This document shows, in pieces, positions 38,736 to 51,147 of a stretch of 64,000 nt of DNA. Below the pieces are notes generated by a model. That model saw only the letters and a program-made list of their open reading frames with translations. It had not been told where the DNA came from and searched no databases. A program made the position numbers and the translations under genes. Positions within the stretch are counted from its first letter, which is position 1; every line of letters starts with the position of its first letter. The stretch comes from Onchocerca lupi (Eukaryota > Nematoda > Chromadorea > Rhabditida > Onchocercidae): assembly GCA_028564675.1 (NCBI GenBank), contig JAOVVO010000262.1, forward strand, positions 1 to 64,000. The letters are read 5' to 3'.

Positions 38736-39581
38736 TATGGCTTGAAAAATATTAGATGCCGAGCTGCTATGCGTGGAATAGGATGTCTATAAGCATAATT
38801 TGTAATTTGCACTTTTTTTTTTCGAATTTGACTACGTTCAAACTGATACTGTTATACTTCTCTTATAAATCTTTTATCCTGATTAATGTGTGGACTAGTT
38901 GTTTACTTTCAATTCCATAAGTTAACTTCTGAACTTTCAAAGGAATTGGATAGTCTTAAATTTGACTACAATGGCTATTAAAGATGGCGACGGCTTCAAT
39001 GAAAATTGGTCCGATCAATTGTATCATGCCGATATAATTCATTAAATGCTACCAGGATCTGAATGATAACTTCAAACATTTTTAGGCACACCAGCAAATA
39101 AATAAAATTCCACCACACTATATTTTGAACATAACTGAATTCTTTTAAATGTGGAAAATTGAGAGTTATAAGAGATTATGAAACTAATTATGCTTGCAGT
39201 CTTGACGGACTCAATTATCCAGATAATGAAAATATTATCCATCTATCTCTTTCTCTCTTAATGACATCGGCAAATTTGTTAATTAATATAAGTAATTCTA
39301 TGGTAAAGAATTAAAATCGCCATCAGGGGCACAAATTTTTTTCCGAAAACACACAAATTGCAATCAGAACATATGTCATTGTCATATTAAAGATTTCTGA
39401 ATCTATAAATAATTAAACATTTTCATTAATTTCATTAAAAAGAGCAAAAAATATTAAAACTGATAAAAGCGAAAGTAGTAGTTCCGAGGAGACAATAAAT
39501 GCTTGCCACAATATAATGTCGCAGAAGTCACAGAAGCATTAAAAAAGTTTTATACCATTACAGTAATTTTCATGGAATTTT
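38736..39581. other. Convergent intergenic region
   Basis: This lies between the plus-strand channel gene and the minus-strand transporter, so it holds the 3' ends of both. It is AT-rich with no open frame of note and no clear structured terminator. Confidence 0.6.
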
Positions 39582-42500
39582 TCAAAATCGTTCTATTACA
39601 GATTGAAATTCCGATTGTCTGTTATTTTTCGGCGGTCTTAGATTCGGTATCCGGGATTTGATTTTTCGAAGCGGCATGCAAAGCACTCCGCTCATTGTTA
39701 ACAGTACACCCATCACATAAAATGACAGATCGAAACTTCCACTCAGATCTTTAAGCAGCGCTGCAATAAGTTTAAATTTGTACCAATTCATTTCTCCAAA
39801 AAATACTTCGAAAATATTCTAAAATTTCTATCTCCATTCTTTTGTTTATCTTACGGAATGGATGCCGTCAAATTTTTTTCCAATTTATCCATAATTTCTA
39901 TTTCACCGAAACTTCCATAAACTTAATATTTACCAGCAAGTGTCGGACCAATTAAAGCAGCAATGCCCATACAGAGCATCATCATCCCAAAAGCATTAGA
40001 AAGTTTCTCCAGACCGAGTAATTCAATACAAATAATAGCACGAAGTGATGAGAAACACGCTGCAAGTTTATTCTGATTCACTCGAATGCATTTTGTATTA
40101 TGACAAAAAAAAAAAATTAACCTATTACAGCTTTTCATTTTTACACCCAAATTCTCAGGCCTAAAATCTGAAGATTAAGAATGAATTCATACCAACACTC
40201 CATGCAAACGGTACTGTATATATTATATACATCCAATACTGTGTTAATAACGGCACGGTGCACGTTGCCATACCACCAATGATTACGCCCAGATTATGAA
40301 CGACTAATGGATCTACTCCTGGTAGATCAGATATCAGCCTACAATAAATGAACATTTACCAGATAAATAAGCAAACAAAAGAAGTAAATAAATGAACGAA
40401 GAATGAACGAATGAACAATTTCAGCAGAAATGAAAGAAATGAATGACGAACCCACACAATATTCGTCCAAAGATATTCACAAGCCCTATAACTAATAATA
40501 AATATGACTGTTGGTTTGGGGTCGCACCTACCGTAATTGCCTGGAAAATGAGAAAAACGCCTACTTGTATTACATATTGTTAAATTCTCCGGAAAAAAAT
40601 AAAAAAATGATGTGATGAGAAACGCAGTACGCATCATGTACAATCATTTCCAATATAAAATTTTCTTGACAAAAAGATGATAAACCTGTTTGCCAAGGAA
40701 AATGAACGGGATAAAGAGACAACAGAGTGTCATAAAAGCAGTAATTGCAATCAATATAAAACTCGGATCTGAGAGCAAGCTTGTATCAACCATTGAACGC
40801 AGAATCTATGAATTCATTTAATTTATCATTACCATTATCAAAATTAGAAGAAAAAAAGCATATAGATAATAAAAATGATCTTACCACAGCATTAAAATAC
40901 TGCATGTAAGAGTGTGATTGCAAGGTAATCCAAGCAATTATTATACTATGAGGCTAATAATTTCAGTTACAAATGAATGAAATTCACTTCTACGAATAAT
41001 TTTCTGCTGTGTTTGTTATTGTGCATGATTTGATTGGAACTCACGGTATGCAAAGAAAATTGCTTTCTAGCTTTTTGTGGTATTACTTGTATCGTCGTTA
41101 TTGGGGTCATCACTAAATTACCCTTCATTTCTTCCATTTCTTGTTCTATAAGTTTCCAAAAATAAGCGCAAAATATGGATTTGAAGCACATTTAATCAAG
41201 TAAGCCTTTCTAGATCGGATGGCAGAAAAATTGTACAGTTCTGCATTAAAAAAAAATGGTTACAACAATATTTCTATCCAAAACTTCATAGAGATTCAGA
41301 ATTTAATCATTATCTCATAATCAGTCATAGTGTTTAAAAATATGGCAGGATGCTTCTGCAAAATTTTTGTGATAATTTCCATCACTCCAATTGTAGAATA
41401 TATAAGAAGATTTCACACTGGTATTTGTCGAATTTTCAATAAATTAATGGGAATTTCGCAGTTGCCAAAATACGAAGACGTTGCACGCATCAGGATTAAC
41501 GTTCTCCATAAATTCCAATTTCAATATTACACTTTCAAATCAATGAATTTTCTGTTTATAACTGCACAAAAAATACTAACGAGATATTTTAGCTTTCGGA
41601 TTGTTGTTCATTGATATTGAATAGTTGATGGCGATTTGAGAAGACAAGCTGTCATATCTATCATTTCCTTCATGGGATAAATCAAAATTAGATTTCACTG
41701 GTTTACCCTTTAATGGAAAAAAAAATTAATTCAACGACACACCATATTAAAATTTAAAGAATTTCAATGAATGTGTCAAAAACACATGCAATGCGCAAAA
41801 GAATGCATATAAGCTTTAAATTTTCATAAATAATTTTTTACTTTTTATGAAAATAAAACTTGTAATTAATTTGAGCTATCGGTTCTGTATGAACAGTTTA
41901 ATTGTTCAAGTGCAGAAATTCAAAATAAGACAGTTATTCATCAATATAATTTAATGGCTTCTGTCTGTTTCAGTTTGATGATGCAAGAATTATGATATAA
42001 TTCGTCCAGGATGTTAACAGATTTCCTTCCAGTACTTGCTGTAACACGCCATGTGAAATTACTACGGCTTGCAGTGTTAATATATTGATTAGACTAAAGG
42101 GTATTTGGCTTAATTAGATTACGACTTACTTAAATTAGTACTGAATCCCATCTTTACATGTAATCGTTCGGTGTTTTATGCAACGAGGACTTTAGGGAAA
42201 TATGAAGCTATACTTAACTTGTGATTTAAGACTTATTTTTGATAAGTATTTGAACCGCATGACAAGTCGTAGCCTGCAGCAATTCAACTATATTTCACTT
42301 CTTTATATTTAAATTAGAAAAATTATTTAACCAGATAAGACTCCCTAAAAATTCTATTTGAAACACTAGCTTAGTAGAAGAAGAAGAAGAAAATTAAAAT
42401 AAAATTTCTAGTTTTCGTTCCTTATTTACTGTTCATTTTCCTTTGATATCCAAAACTCAGTGAGACTAGATTTCATGCAAATTCAAAGGTTAATTGTTCA

Positions 42501-44717
42501 AAACCTTCACTGAATCAGCAGTTACAAGATTCCAAAAAAAAAAAAGAAAAAAAAAATTCAATTTTCACAATAGCAGAACATATTCATTGTTGAATTCAGA
42601 CATCCGATTTAGATTCACCTTTTTCAAACAACTTGGAGCTATCGTATATTAGCAAGTCATTACTAACAATTATTACTGGCTTTCTTACATGGTTACATGT
42701 CCAAATTATTAAATTAAATTTCGCTCGATAATTAATTAGAATTTTCAGGAAATTTTTAGCCTCTAAATGGTGCTCTATAAACTTTTTTGTAGCTAGAATC
42801 TCGATAGGATTTTTAACTACATTCATCAACATCGCTAGATTTGCTGTGAACCAAAAATAAGACGAAAATTTCGATAAAATTAGTCGGAAGACTCTCAAAT
42901 CCTAGTTTCGAGATTGCAAAAAAAGATCCAACCGCTGTTAGTTGATTTTTGCATGAGGCGACGTCCAAATAATGCCTAATTAAGATTTTGACTTAATTCA
43001 ATTTCCATTCCGAAGTTGAAAATAAAGTTCAAGAAATTAGTTTTATATACTACTAATCAGCAAATGCAAAATACACAAACCTCATTATTTTCCGACGTTA
43101 CTAATGGTATTTTTCGATAACATAAACCACATAAGATAGAAAAAAGTGAGATAAACGCTGTATAAACAAGAAAACGCCTCCAACTGTTTTCGCAAACTTC
43201 TAGTAGAAATGGAAATAACTGAAATGTAAAATAAATATATGGAAGAACAATCTAAAGTACAGAAGATTTTAAACTTTAAATGGTCTAAAGGAAGTCATAA
43301 ATTTCAACAAAATGAATAAAAACTCAGTTAAATAATACTACATTTTCTCATCAAATTGACTAACCTGTGAAAATACAGTGGTACCAATGCCTGAACCACA
43401 TACAGCTATTCCCATAGCAAGGGCTCTTCGTTTTTCAAAATACTGATTCACAATCAATATTGACGGTAAATAAACAAGTCCAAAGCCAATTCCTGAATTA
43501 TTGATTGTAAAAACTTGACCACAACTAATTTGTTTGATTTCTGCAGAAAAACTGAATATGGAAAGCAATCAAACACTATCAAGTTTTCAGAAAATGTGTG
43601 CTAAGGCTGTGATAATATTTGTATTAATATCATGTAAAATTTTTTATCATAAATTCGAAACAGAAAAAATTAAAAGATCACTTATACGGAGAATTTAAGA
43701 CCATCTTCTTAATAAAAATTTCAGTTGCTTCATTTCTAGAATATTTGTTTCTATGAAAGCAATTTGAAATCTGTCGGACATGCACTTACCTCCAATAATA
43801 CCGAATGTGATGTAAAGTACTGGAAGTGATAGGACGAAGGAAGATAAAATGAAACCGACAAATGTCATTATAGAACCAGCAATGACTACTAAACGACATC
43901 CAAATGAATTTGCAAGCCCACTTGCCAAAGGGCCTTAAAGATCATTAGAATGATTATGAATATCAGCACATATATTAAAATCAGAATTCCTGGAAACCTT
44001 TACTGCATTCGCGACAAAAAAAAATTCTATCGTAAAAGCTTCTTAAATCACCATCTTAATACCAAGTCGCTACGAACACTAGCTATACCAATGGTCAATT
44101 TCTGTCGAATATTTTTTTTAATCGATTAATAAAACATTGACGTCGATGAAAAAAGGGCTGCAAAAGAGTAAGACACCTGCAAGAAAGTAAAACCCAGCAA
44201 GTAACGATTGCGCAATAGAAGCTTGCATAGTTGTCGTTCTGAAATCTTGCTCCCAAATTCCAACGAGTGTTTCACCAATCGAATATATAATCCCGTCTAC
44301 GACAACATTGGCAAAAAATGAGGCAATCACAATGATCCATCCATATCCGCCTGCAGTTCTGATATCTAATTTAGTCTTTTGGAAGTTGGTAAATATAGAA
44401 ATAAATAGCACCCCGACATTGTGGCACAATAATATCCTTATCAACTGGCAAGCTTCAAGCATGGAAAATCAATTATGAAAATAAATTCATAAAATAAGAT
44501 TTACTTATGAAAAAGTAACAAATTAGCAAATCTTCATAGAAAGCGAACCGTCTGGTGGGGCAGTGGGTAAACCGCTGTTCAAAGAGCGCTTGCACTTGCC
44601 ATCTCTAATTAAAACTTCATCAACCACCGAACATTTTTTTCCACTATCCTCCATTGCATAACAAGCTAAATTCTGATTATTTGATGATGCATACAGTGTA
44701 TGTACACCAGACTGCAT
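39582..44717 (-). CDS. SLC16-like monocarboxylate transporter (MFS)
   Basis: Plasma-membrane transporter of the major facilitator superfamily; SLC16 members carry lactate, pyruvate, ketone bodies or other small solutes, and the substrate here is unknown. The start is at 44717. Exons 44549-44717 and 44177-44350 join within the family signature (TAPPDGGYGWIIVIASFFAN). Exon 43790-43933 carries GLANSFGCRLVVIAGSIMTF. Exon 43365-43492 carries GIGFGLVYLPSILIVNQYF then EKRRALAMGIAVCGSGIGT. Exon 43081-43218 completes the N-terminal six helices. The variable cytoplasmic loop is spread over less certain exons (about 41582-41705 and 41045-41150). The C-terminal half continues with exons near 40687-40805 (SDPSFILIAITAFMTLC), 40440-40545 (GLVNIFGRILCG), 40183-40337 (WMYIIYTVPFAWSVG), 39935-40062 and 39582-39763, the last with LKDLSGSFDLSFYVMG. 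The first five junctions close in phase. The family call is firm; the loop exons are not. Confidence 0.85.
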
Positions 44718-47700
44718 GTTTCATGATCATGCAAAAGTAGCTTTATCGCATATACAAGAATAATCATCAAAACATGCAGTTACCAATTATAAAGAAAGAA
44801 ACAAGAGCTATTCTCGTGAAAACCAGAAAGCTTCTGTTGTCCCTATATAAATGATCTTTTTTTTGTGAATCATATGTCCTAGAATTCTATAGTAGCTAAG
44901 TATTAGTTTAGACTCAAAAATCGCATTTTTATCGCACGAAACTATGCATAGTTTTGGCATTCAAACTTTTGGGTCACAGTTTTGCGTTTTACCCTTTAAT
45001 GATTGAATGCTCTGATCAAAACTGATCTTAAGTGCCATCCTCGATCTTAACATTAGCTATTTTTGTACAAAATGAAGGATGCATGAAATGTTTTCCTACA
45101 TGTAAATATTTTTTGATTCTCTACATTATTGTATCACCAATTTATTTTGTTTATTTTGAAATATTTGATATATTACTTCCGAAATTTTTTTAATTCTCAC
45201 TAATACAGACAGCAGAATCATCAAATTTTTATAAAGGATATCGCGAATGTCTGGGAGTGTGTCTGATGTACATTCAAACGAACTCCCACCAAATCTTGCC
45301 ACTTATAATTATTTGACAAATCTCCATTATAATTAGTTGAATAATCGTACAACGGGAAGATAAAAATGAAAACATAGTTCCAGAAAAAAAAGTATGGGAC
45401 AGAGATTATTAAGAGTGTAATGTGTTGAAGTTCTTTCATAAAAAAGAAAACTGTGGTTTACAGTAATGTTCACTTGCAGAAATCAAAGTCCAATAATAAA
45501 CTATGCAATTAAGACTGCTCTTAAGCAAATAAATCAAGAATATAGATTAATACCTTCAGTGTTATCTTTTTTTTTAGCTTTAGAAACGGCTTATCACCAA
45601 ATACTGTAATTTTTGAAAAACTTCAAGTCTTGCAAAGAAGTGCAAAAATTTTAAGTAGTTTTTCATATCTTAAGTATTACAAATGTTTGTCCATCAGTCC
45701 TTCCTTAACCTTTTGCTTTGATAATCGCTGAAAGAATTTTCTTTAGATTATACATACTAAAATTAGCCATGCAGAAAAATAATCAGAGAGGTGTCAGATT
45801 CACAATATAAGCCATCAGCGATAACACAGTATTCTTTATTTGTTTGCCGATTGGATAAACAAATGAATGAAGAGAAACCACTTGCACATAAAACGATAAT
45901 CCAACCTATAAAGAATAACAAATAGCAGTAACTCCGAGGGAACAAATACTTTATTATTTTCAGATATTTCGATTTGGTCACGGTTAACTATGGACATGCC
46001 ATGTCCTTGGATTAGAAATATTTCACCTTCATTCTTTTTTCAACAAAACTCGAAGTACTACTTTTAACTATGGCATTCGAGGCAGTAATAAAAGGAAAAA
46101 TAAACTGAGATTAGAAGAATTCTGTCTAAACGCATATGAGAATGAAATGTGGTATTACACAATGAATTTCTGGTAGAGAAGTAAAAGTCATAGAAACATA
46201 TTGAAGCGTGCCTAAAATAACTGACTCACTTGTTGTCAAAACACGCTCTGAGCTTTATGTTAGCAACTCAGAGTGCCAAAGTTTCAACTTATTTTCATTG
46301 CATTTCTGAATTTTCTGAATTAGATTGAGGGAATTTCGAAAAAAAATTGAATGTGCGAATTGCTTTACAACATCCACTTGAGTTTATTATTTATAAGCTA
46401 AATTTCTGATTCGTTTTCAGTAAAGTGGTTAGCAAACTTATAAACGAAATACGAGCCAAAGTTAATTAACCTTTGTCCAAAATGACATAAATATTTGGAT
46501 GGAAAAGTGATGAGAGAACGATGTATAAACAGCCAACTTTTTCATTCAAATATTTGTGGTCATGTTTAGGTGTACCGCATCGCCCGTTTCACATCATCCA
46601 TTACACCACGGCAGAAAATGTAAGTTGTTATGGATGTTACGGATGATGATAATTAAATAAAAATGGCATTTTTTTAAAGCTGGACTTTATTGACTTGGAT
46701 TGACCTACTCTATTCTTTGTAGTTATTAATATGGTAATGGGTCACACAAAAGGCCATTTAGTCTAATTCAAAAGAGGAATATCCAAAACTGAATTAAATG
46801 GAACTTAAGAAATTCTTCCAATAAAATTCAACCAGTTCAAGCAGAAAATGCACCAACACCTCAGCAACAAAATTAGGCAACCAGCAAGCTTTCATACCTA
46901 TTGTTGTTTTCTTTTTTTTTTTTCACACTTATTGTTTGCAAAAAAAAACTGGCAAACAATAACACCACTGTACACCAGAAAACAGAATATACCCAAAAAA
47001 CCTTCTGAAGCCTTCCTTGATTTTCACTTTCGCTCTGCACATCTTATCTGCTTTGTTCTGATGAAAATGTTTAAGTTTTACAACCAAATAATTCGTGTTT
47101 ACTTTTTAATTATCATATAATATTTTCACGATTTAAAAGGAGATCAATAAACAGCAAAATTAAGAAAGATAATACGATTATAGTGTTTTTTAATCCAAGA
47201 CACAAAATCAAAGCATCAAACTGTACTATTAATGATGAGTAAGCTGATGAAAAAAGCCTTGACAATTATAATTACTACCATGACTACATGTTAATATTAA
47301 TCTTATACCTCATAGCTATGTTTAACTTACATGCATACTCTTCACCATAGTTTTAACGAAAACGACCTGCCGGAACATTTCGACTTTTTAAAACTATGGT
47401 AAACTAAGGTAAAACAACTCTCTCTCTGCTATATCTTGAGTTCTTTGTTCGGGAACTTACATCGCTAACTATAAATAGGAAACTAACTTCCAAGCAAGAA
47501 AACTTCACCGTGCATAATTAATATTAGTCAAGGAAAGTCAAAAATATTAGTCCAGGCTAAGAAAAACAGAAACTTAATCATTTTTTTGATGACAAATCCA
47601 TCAAGCTAATTTTTAAAAAAAATACGATGTAAACCATATAAAAATAATGCTCAGCTAATATGTCTGGAAAACATAAGACAGTAAGTTAACTTTCTCATGG

Positions 47701-48310
47701 TCTTTATTATTTGGTTCTTGTTCTGATTAGCCCTGGGAGTTTTCTGTTCTTTTCTATCCTTACATTAGCTCAGCAAAATAAAATGTTATGATGAAACCAT
47801 ACTCGAGCACAAAAAAAAAAGTGGAAATCATCATATACAAGAAGAAAAAAATCTCACAGCCATGAAATGATACATATTACATAATGAACATAATTTTCAA
47901 ACATTCCAGATGACTTATGATCCTTCGACATTTCTCCCATCCAAAACATCATTTTCTGTTGCCTTTGCAACGTATTCTACTCGCGTCGAGCAATCATCTA
48001 ATCTTGAAGAAGTTAACGGAATTTCACGAATAAAATTAGTTGTGGAGGCTTTCAAATAGAAAGAAGAGATGATGAATATGAAGACTATATAGACTATAAA
48101 GCCAGCAATGAGAATGAAAACTAGTCATCAACATAAAACTATAATATCAACTTAGTATTAAAAAGTAATCAGTCCACAAGAAATGAAATTACGGAATGTT
48201 TCGTACATTCCGGAAATATTCATACGATACGATCGCAATATTTCTAAACATTCACTTTGCAGTGTGTATGCTAATGAGTGACGAAAAATAAGCGTTGTTT
48301 TCTCATATTC
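44718..48310. other. Intergenic region, no supported gene
   Basis: This is upstream of the transporter and downstream of the CENP-A stop. Short minus-strand frames, including 45763-45981 with one hydrophobic segment, have no family match. Nothing else recognised. Confidence 0.5.
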
Positions 48311-49564
48311 TCAAATATTGAACAATCGACGGACGAGCTGAATATCACGCGGCATTACTGTTACCCGTTTAGCGTGCTGACTGCATAAGAGAGCGTTTTC
48401 AAAAAATTGAACCATGAAAGCTTCTGCAGCCTGAAATAAAATTCTTCTGAAAGACAGAAAGAGAATTATTTCTGCTAAATAAATTTGTACCCACTTTGAC
48501 ATCTCTCCGACGCGTTCCTTCAAGCTATCAATGCAACTAATAATCTTGAAAACTTCTTTGTTCTTGTGTTTGACAAGAAAACGAGAAAAGAAAATTATTT
48601 GCCCTAATTTTAAAACAGTTGCCTAAAGCTGAACCATGGTAAACAAAAAAAGGAAAGATAAGATCTGGATGCCCCTGAAATGATGTGATATATCTTCCAT
48701 TTCTATCGAAAAAAATGAATCTGAAACGCGATATTGCTAAATAGTCCATGTGTGGATGTCATGCAGAAATAGAGGGTCATTTGGCGAAGGCTTATGCAAA
48801 ACCACATTCCAACATTCATATGTAGTCAAAATTAATACTGCTGTATTACTTATTCCATGTCCTATTTGTTTACCAAATTTAATCGTATTTTTATGAGATG
48901 AAATAGCGTGAATCCTTGCTTTTTTATAACGTTTAGATGTGAATAAGGCAATTATTTGAATTTATTACAACATTTTATAGAACAACCTAGCTCGAAGCAT
49001 TCATGTTCGTCGAAGGAATTGTTAACGGCCACTGTCTTAAATATAAGTAAAATTTTTTCAAATATATCTACATAACATTAGGTAGGTCTTTATCCTAATG
49101 CGAAACAAGAAATATTTTATCGAAAAAAAAAATAACTATAAGTCAACCATAACTTATAACTATAAACCAGAAGATGCAAAGAACCTCTTGAAGTGCAGCG
49201 ATTGCTTCCACTGCAAAACGATACCCAATAGAAGAATCAGACACTTCATTTGCAATTTCCTTAACAAGACGAGCAAACGGTAGCCTTCTGATCAACAACG
49301 TCGTTGATTTTTGGTATTTGCGAATTTCTTTGAGCGCCCTTAAGCCTCGCCTGGAATTCAATTTTCTAAAATTGAACTAAATATGACCTATTGTTCACTT
49401 CACACATACAATAGATTTGGGAAAATGCAAAATTTGCCTATAGCGTCGAGAATGCATCCTTGAGTCATGCATAACTTTACGACCATATCGGGGATGCCCA
49501 CCACTGCGATTCAAATTCTCTTCAGATTCATTGATTAATTTTCCTCGATATTCTTTATATCCTA

Positions 49565-49619
<55 letters not shown>

Positions 49620-50267
49620 ATTAATTTTGCCAAGAAGATAGTTTTCTAAACTTATATATCAGTTGAAACAAACAATCTTTCGAAATAATTAACAAGTAAT
49701 CACTGTTAATTGTAAAACTGGCTAGCAATCTGAATTTTCTGGGAAATAAACACATTAGCTTCTGGACATCTTCACTTTTTACTTTTGTCTTTGTACTGAA
49801 ATAAGATCATGATTCAAAATTCAACCTGATTTACATTGAATTTTCGGAGAAGTATTTTGGTGGCGTGTTACAGGAAATACAGAATCTGGAACATCACAAT
49901 TAATACATAGAAAATAAAAAAAAAAGAACAGAAGCAAACTATGAAGCTTTACATAAGCCTAAAAGCCCTATAAGGTTTCCTTACAAATCTTTTACGCAAT
50001 TTAGTGAAAAAAACAACAAAAAGATTTCCTATTGGCGGATGATCTATTAAAAGCAGGAATTATAATGAACGACAGCGAAATTGTATGTTTATGTTTCACT
50101 AAAAGCCAAGAACAATGGAATGACTCAATGATCTAAGAAAAGTTGTTCCACAGTTTCAACCATAATAATAAGTACAGTATAAGAGAAATACCTTCAACAA
50201 TTAAATTATTATTAGAAAGATTAGAAGACACGTCATATCTCTTCACATCTGCTTTGGTTCGTACCAT
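48311..50267 (-). CDS. Centromeric histone H3 variant (CENP-A/HCP-3 class)
   Basis: CENP-A replaces H3 in centromeric nucleosomes and seeds the kinetochore. Four exons (50192-50267, 49438-49561, 49185-49350, 48311-48430) give 161 residues, all in phase. The tail begins MVRTKADVKRYD, only loosely like H3. The histone fold starts RGLRALKEIRKYQKS then TTLLIRRLPFARLVKEI. Loop 1 is about three residues longer than in H3 (ANEVSDSSIGYRFAVEAIAA), and the alpha-2 helix reads ALQEAAEAFMVQFFENALL, where AAEAF is the CENP-A rather than the H3 form (ASEAY). It ends HAKRVTVMPRDIQLVRRLF. Introns, a divergent tail and a long loop 1 argue against replicative H3. Exons 2 and 3 join through a GC-AG intron so that RYR-RGLRALKEI aligns with RYRPGTVALREI of H3. 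A CTTGCAG acceptor lies 9 bases before the ATG, suiting spliced-leader addition. Confidence 0.88.
49566..49618. repeat. 53-base A/T homopolymer at a CENP-A splice acceptor
   Basis: Fifty-three consecutive A on the plus strand. Read on the gene strand it is T53 immediately followed by GTAG and the start of CENP-A exon 2, so it occupies the polypyrimidine-tract position. Confidence 0.95.
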
Positions 50268-51131
50268 TTCAGTAGCTGCAAGAGGTATTGTAATTTGTGA
50301 AGATAAAACTTGAAATTCTTTCTTGATTTAGATTAAGTTATACGCATGGAAGGCAAATTGATGTGAATTTCTTCTGTATTTGATAAAAGTCATAATTCCG
50401 GATGATTTTGGGATATCGATTTGACTCCACTGATTTTCCAAATTTGAAATTCCTCATGAAATTCGATATCCAAGAGGTTGCACAGTATAATCTACCGACC
50501 GATGCATATTTTCGACAAATGAGATGCAACAATCAATGGGAACCAAAAACAAGCAGCTCCACTCTTCAAAAATTTAAAACTTCCCGCACGAATTGATCCA
50601 CACAGTGCAACTCAACCGAACCACAATAGCGATGCCTGATTGCCGACACCGACCACGTCGTAGCTTACTCAAAGACCATATTGTTTCATTCGATTTGTAT
50701 CGATTTTTTGTCCTTCGTCACATTGAGGAGTCATGCATCATGCAGCAGACTTAGGGGTAGAAGATGCCAAGCTTGACCAGGCCTGAGTGTTCAAAGAAGT
50801 AGTCAAGTCCAGTTGTCAAAATAAATACTTTCCAGACCAATATTCGAATAAGCTTGACGACCCAAATGAGCTACATGCATCCAATGCACAAAGTTGGCTG
50901 GATGTGGGATGTTACTCATTTTGAAAATTTTTCAGAAAACGAGGAAAGCGAGAAATAACCAAATCTTAGGTCTGTTTTTTTACACAAGAATACCGGGAAA
51001 GAGGAGTAATGAGTATTTCATTGTAGAGTCGGTGTTGCAAAATAGATGACAAAAGGCAATAAAGAATAAGGATTACTTTTAGATTCTTAAAATATTCAAC
51101 TATGTCAGCCGCTGATGCTATGTTTCATATT

Positions 51132-51137
51132 TTTATT
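51132..51137 (-). terminator. Probable poly(A) signal of GNPAT
   Basis: AATAAA on the minus strand begins about 10 bases after the GNPAT TGA, implying a very short 3' UTR. This is the only canonical signal I see close to that stop. Confidence 0.5.
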
Positions 51138-51147
51138 CGCAAATTAA

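Noticed and set aside
42596..42898. 100-codon minus-strand frame between transporter exons
   Set aside because: It lies inside an inferred intron, and its sequence does not resemble the SLC16 loop or any other domain I know.
45763..45981. 72-codon minus-strand frame with one hydrophobic segment
   Set aside because: No match to a family and no splice partner; hydrophobic runs are common in AT-rich frames.
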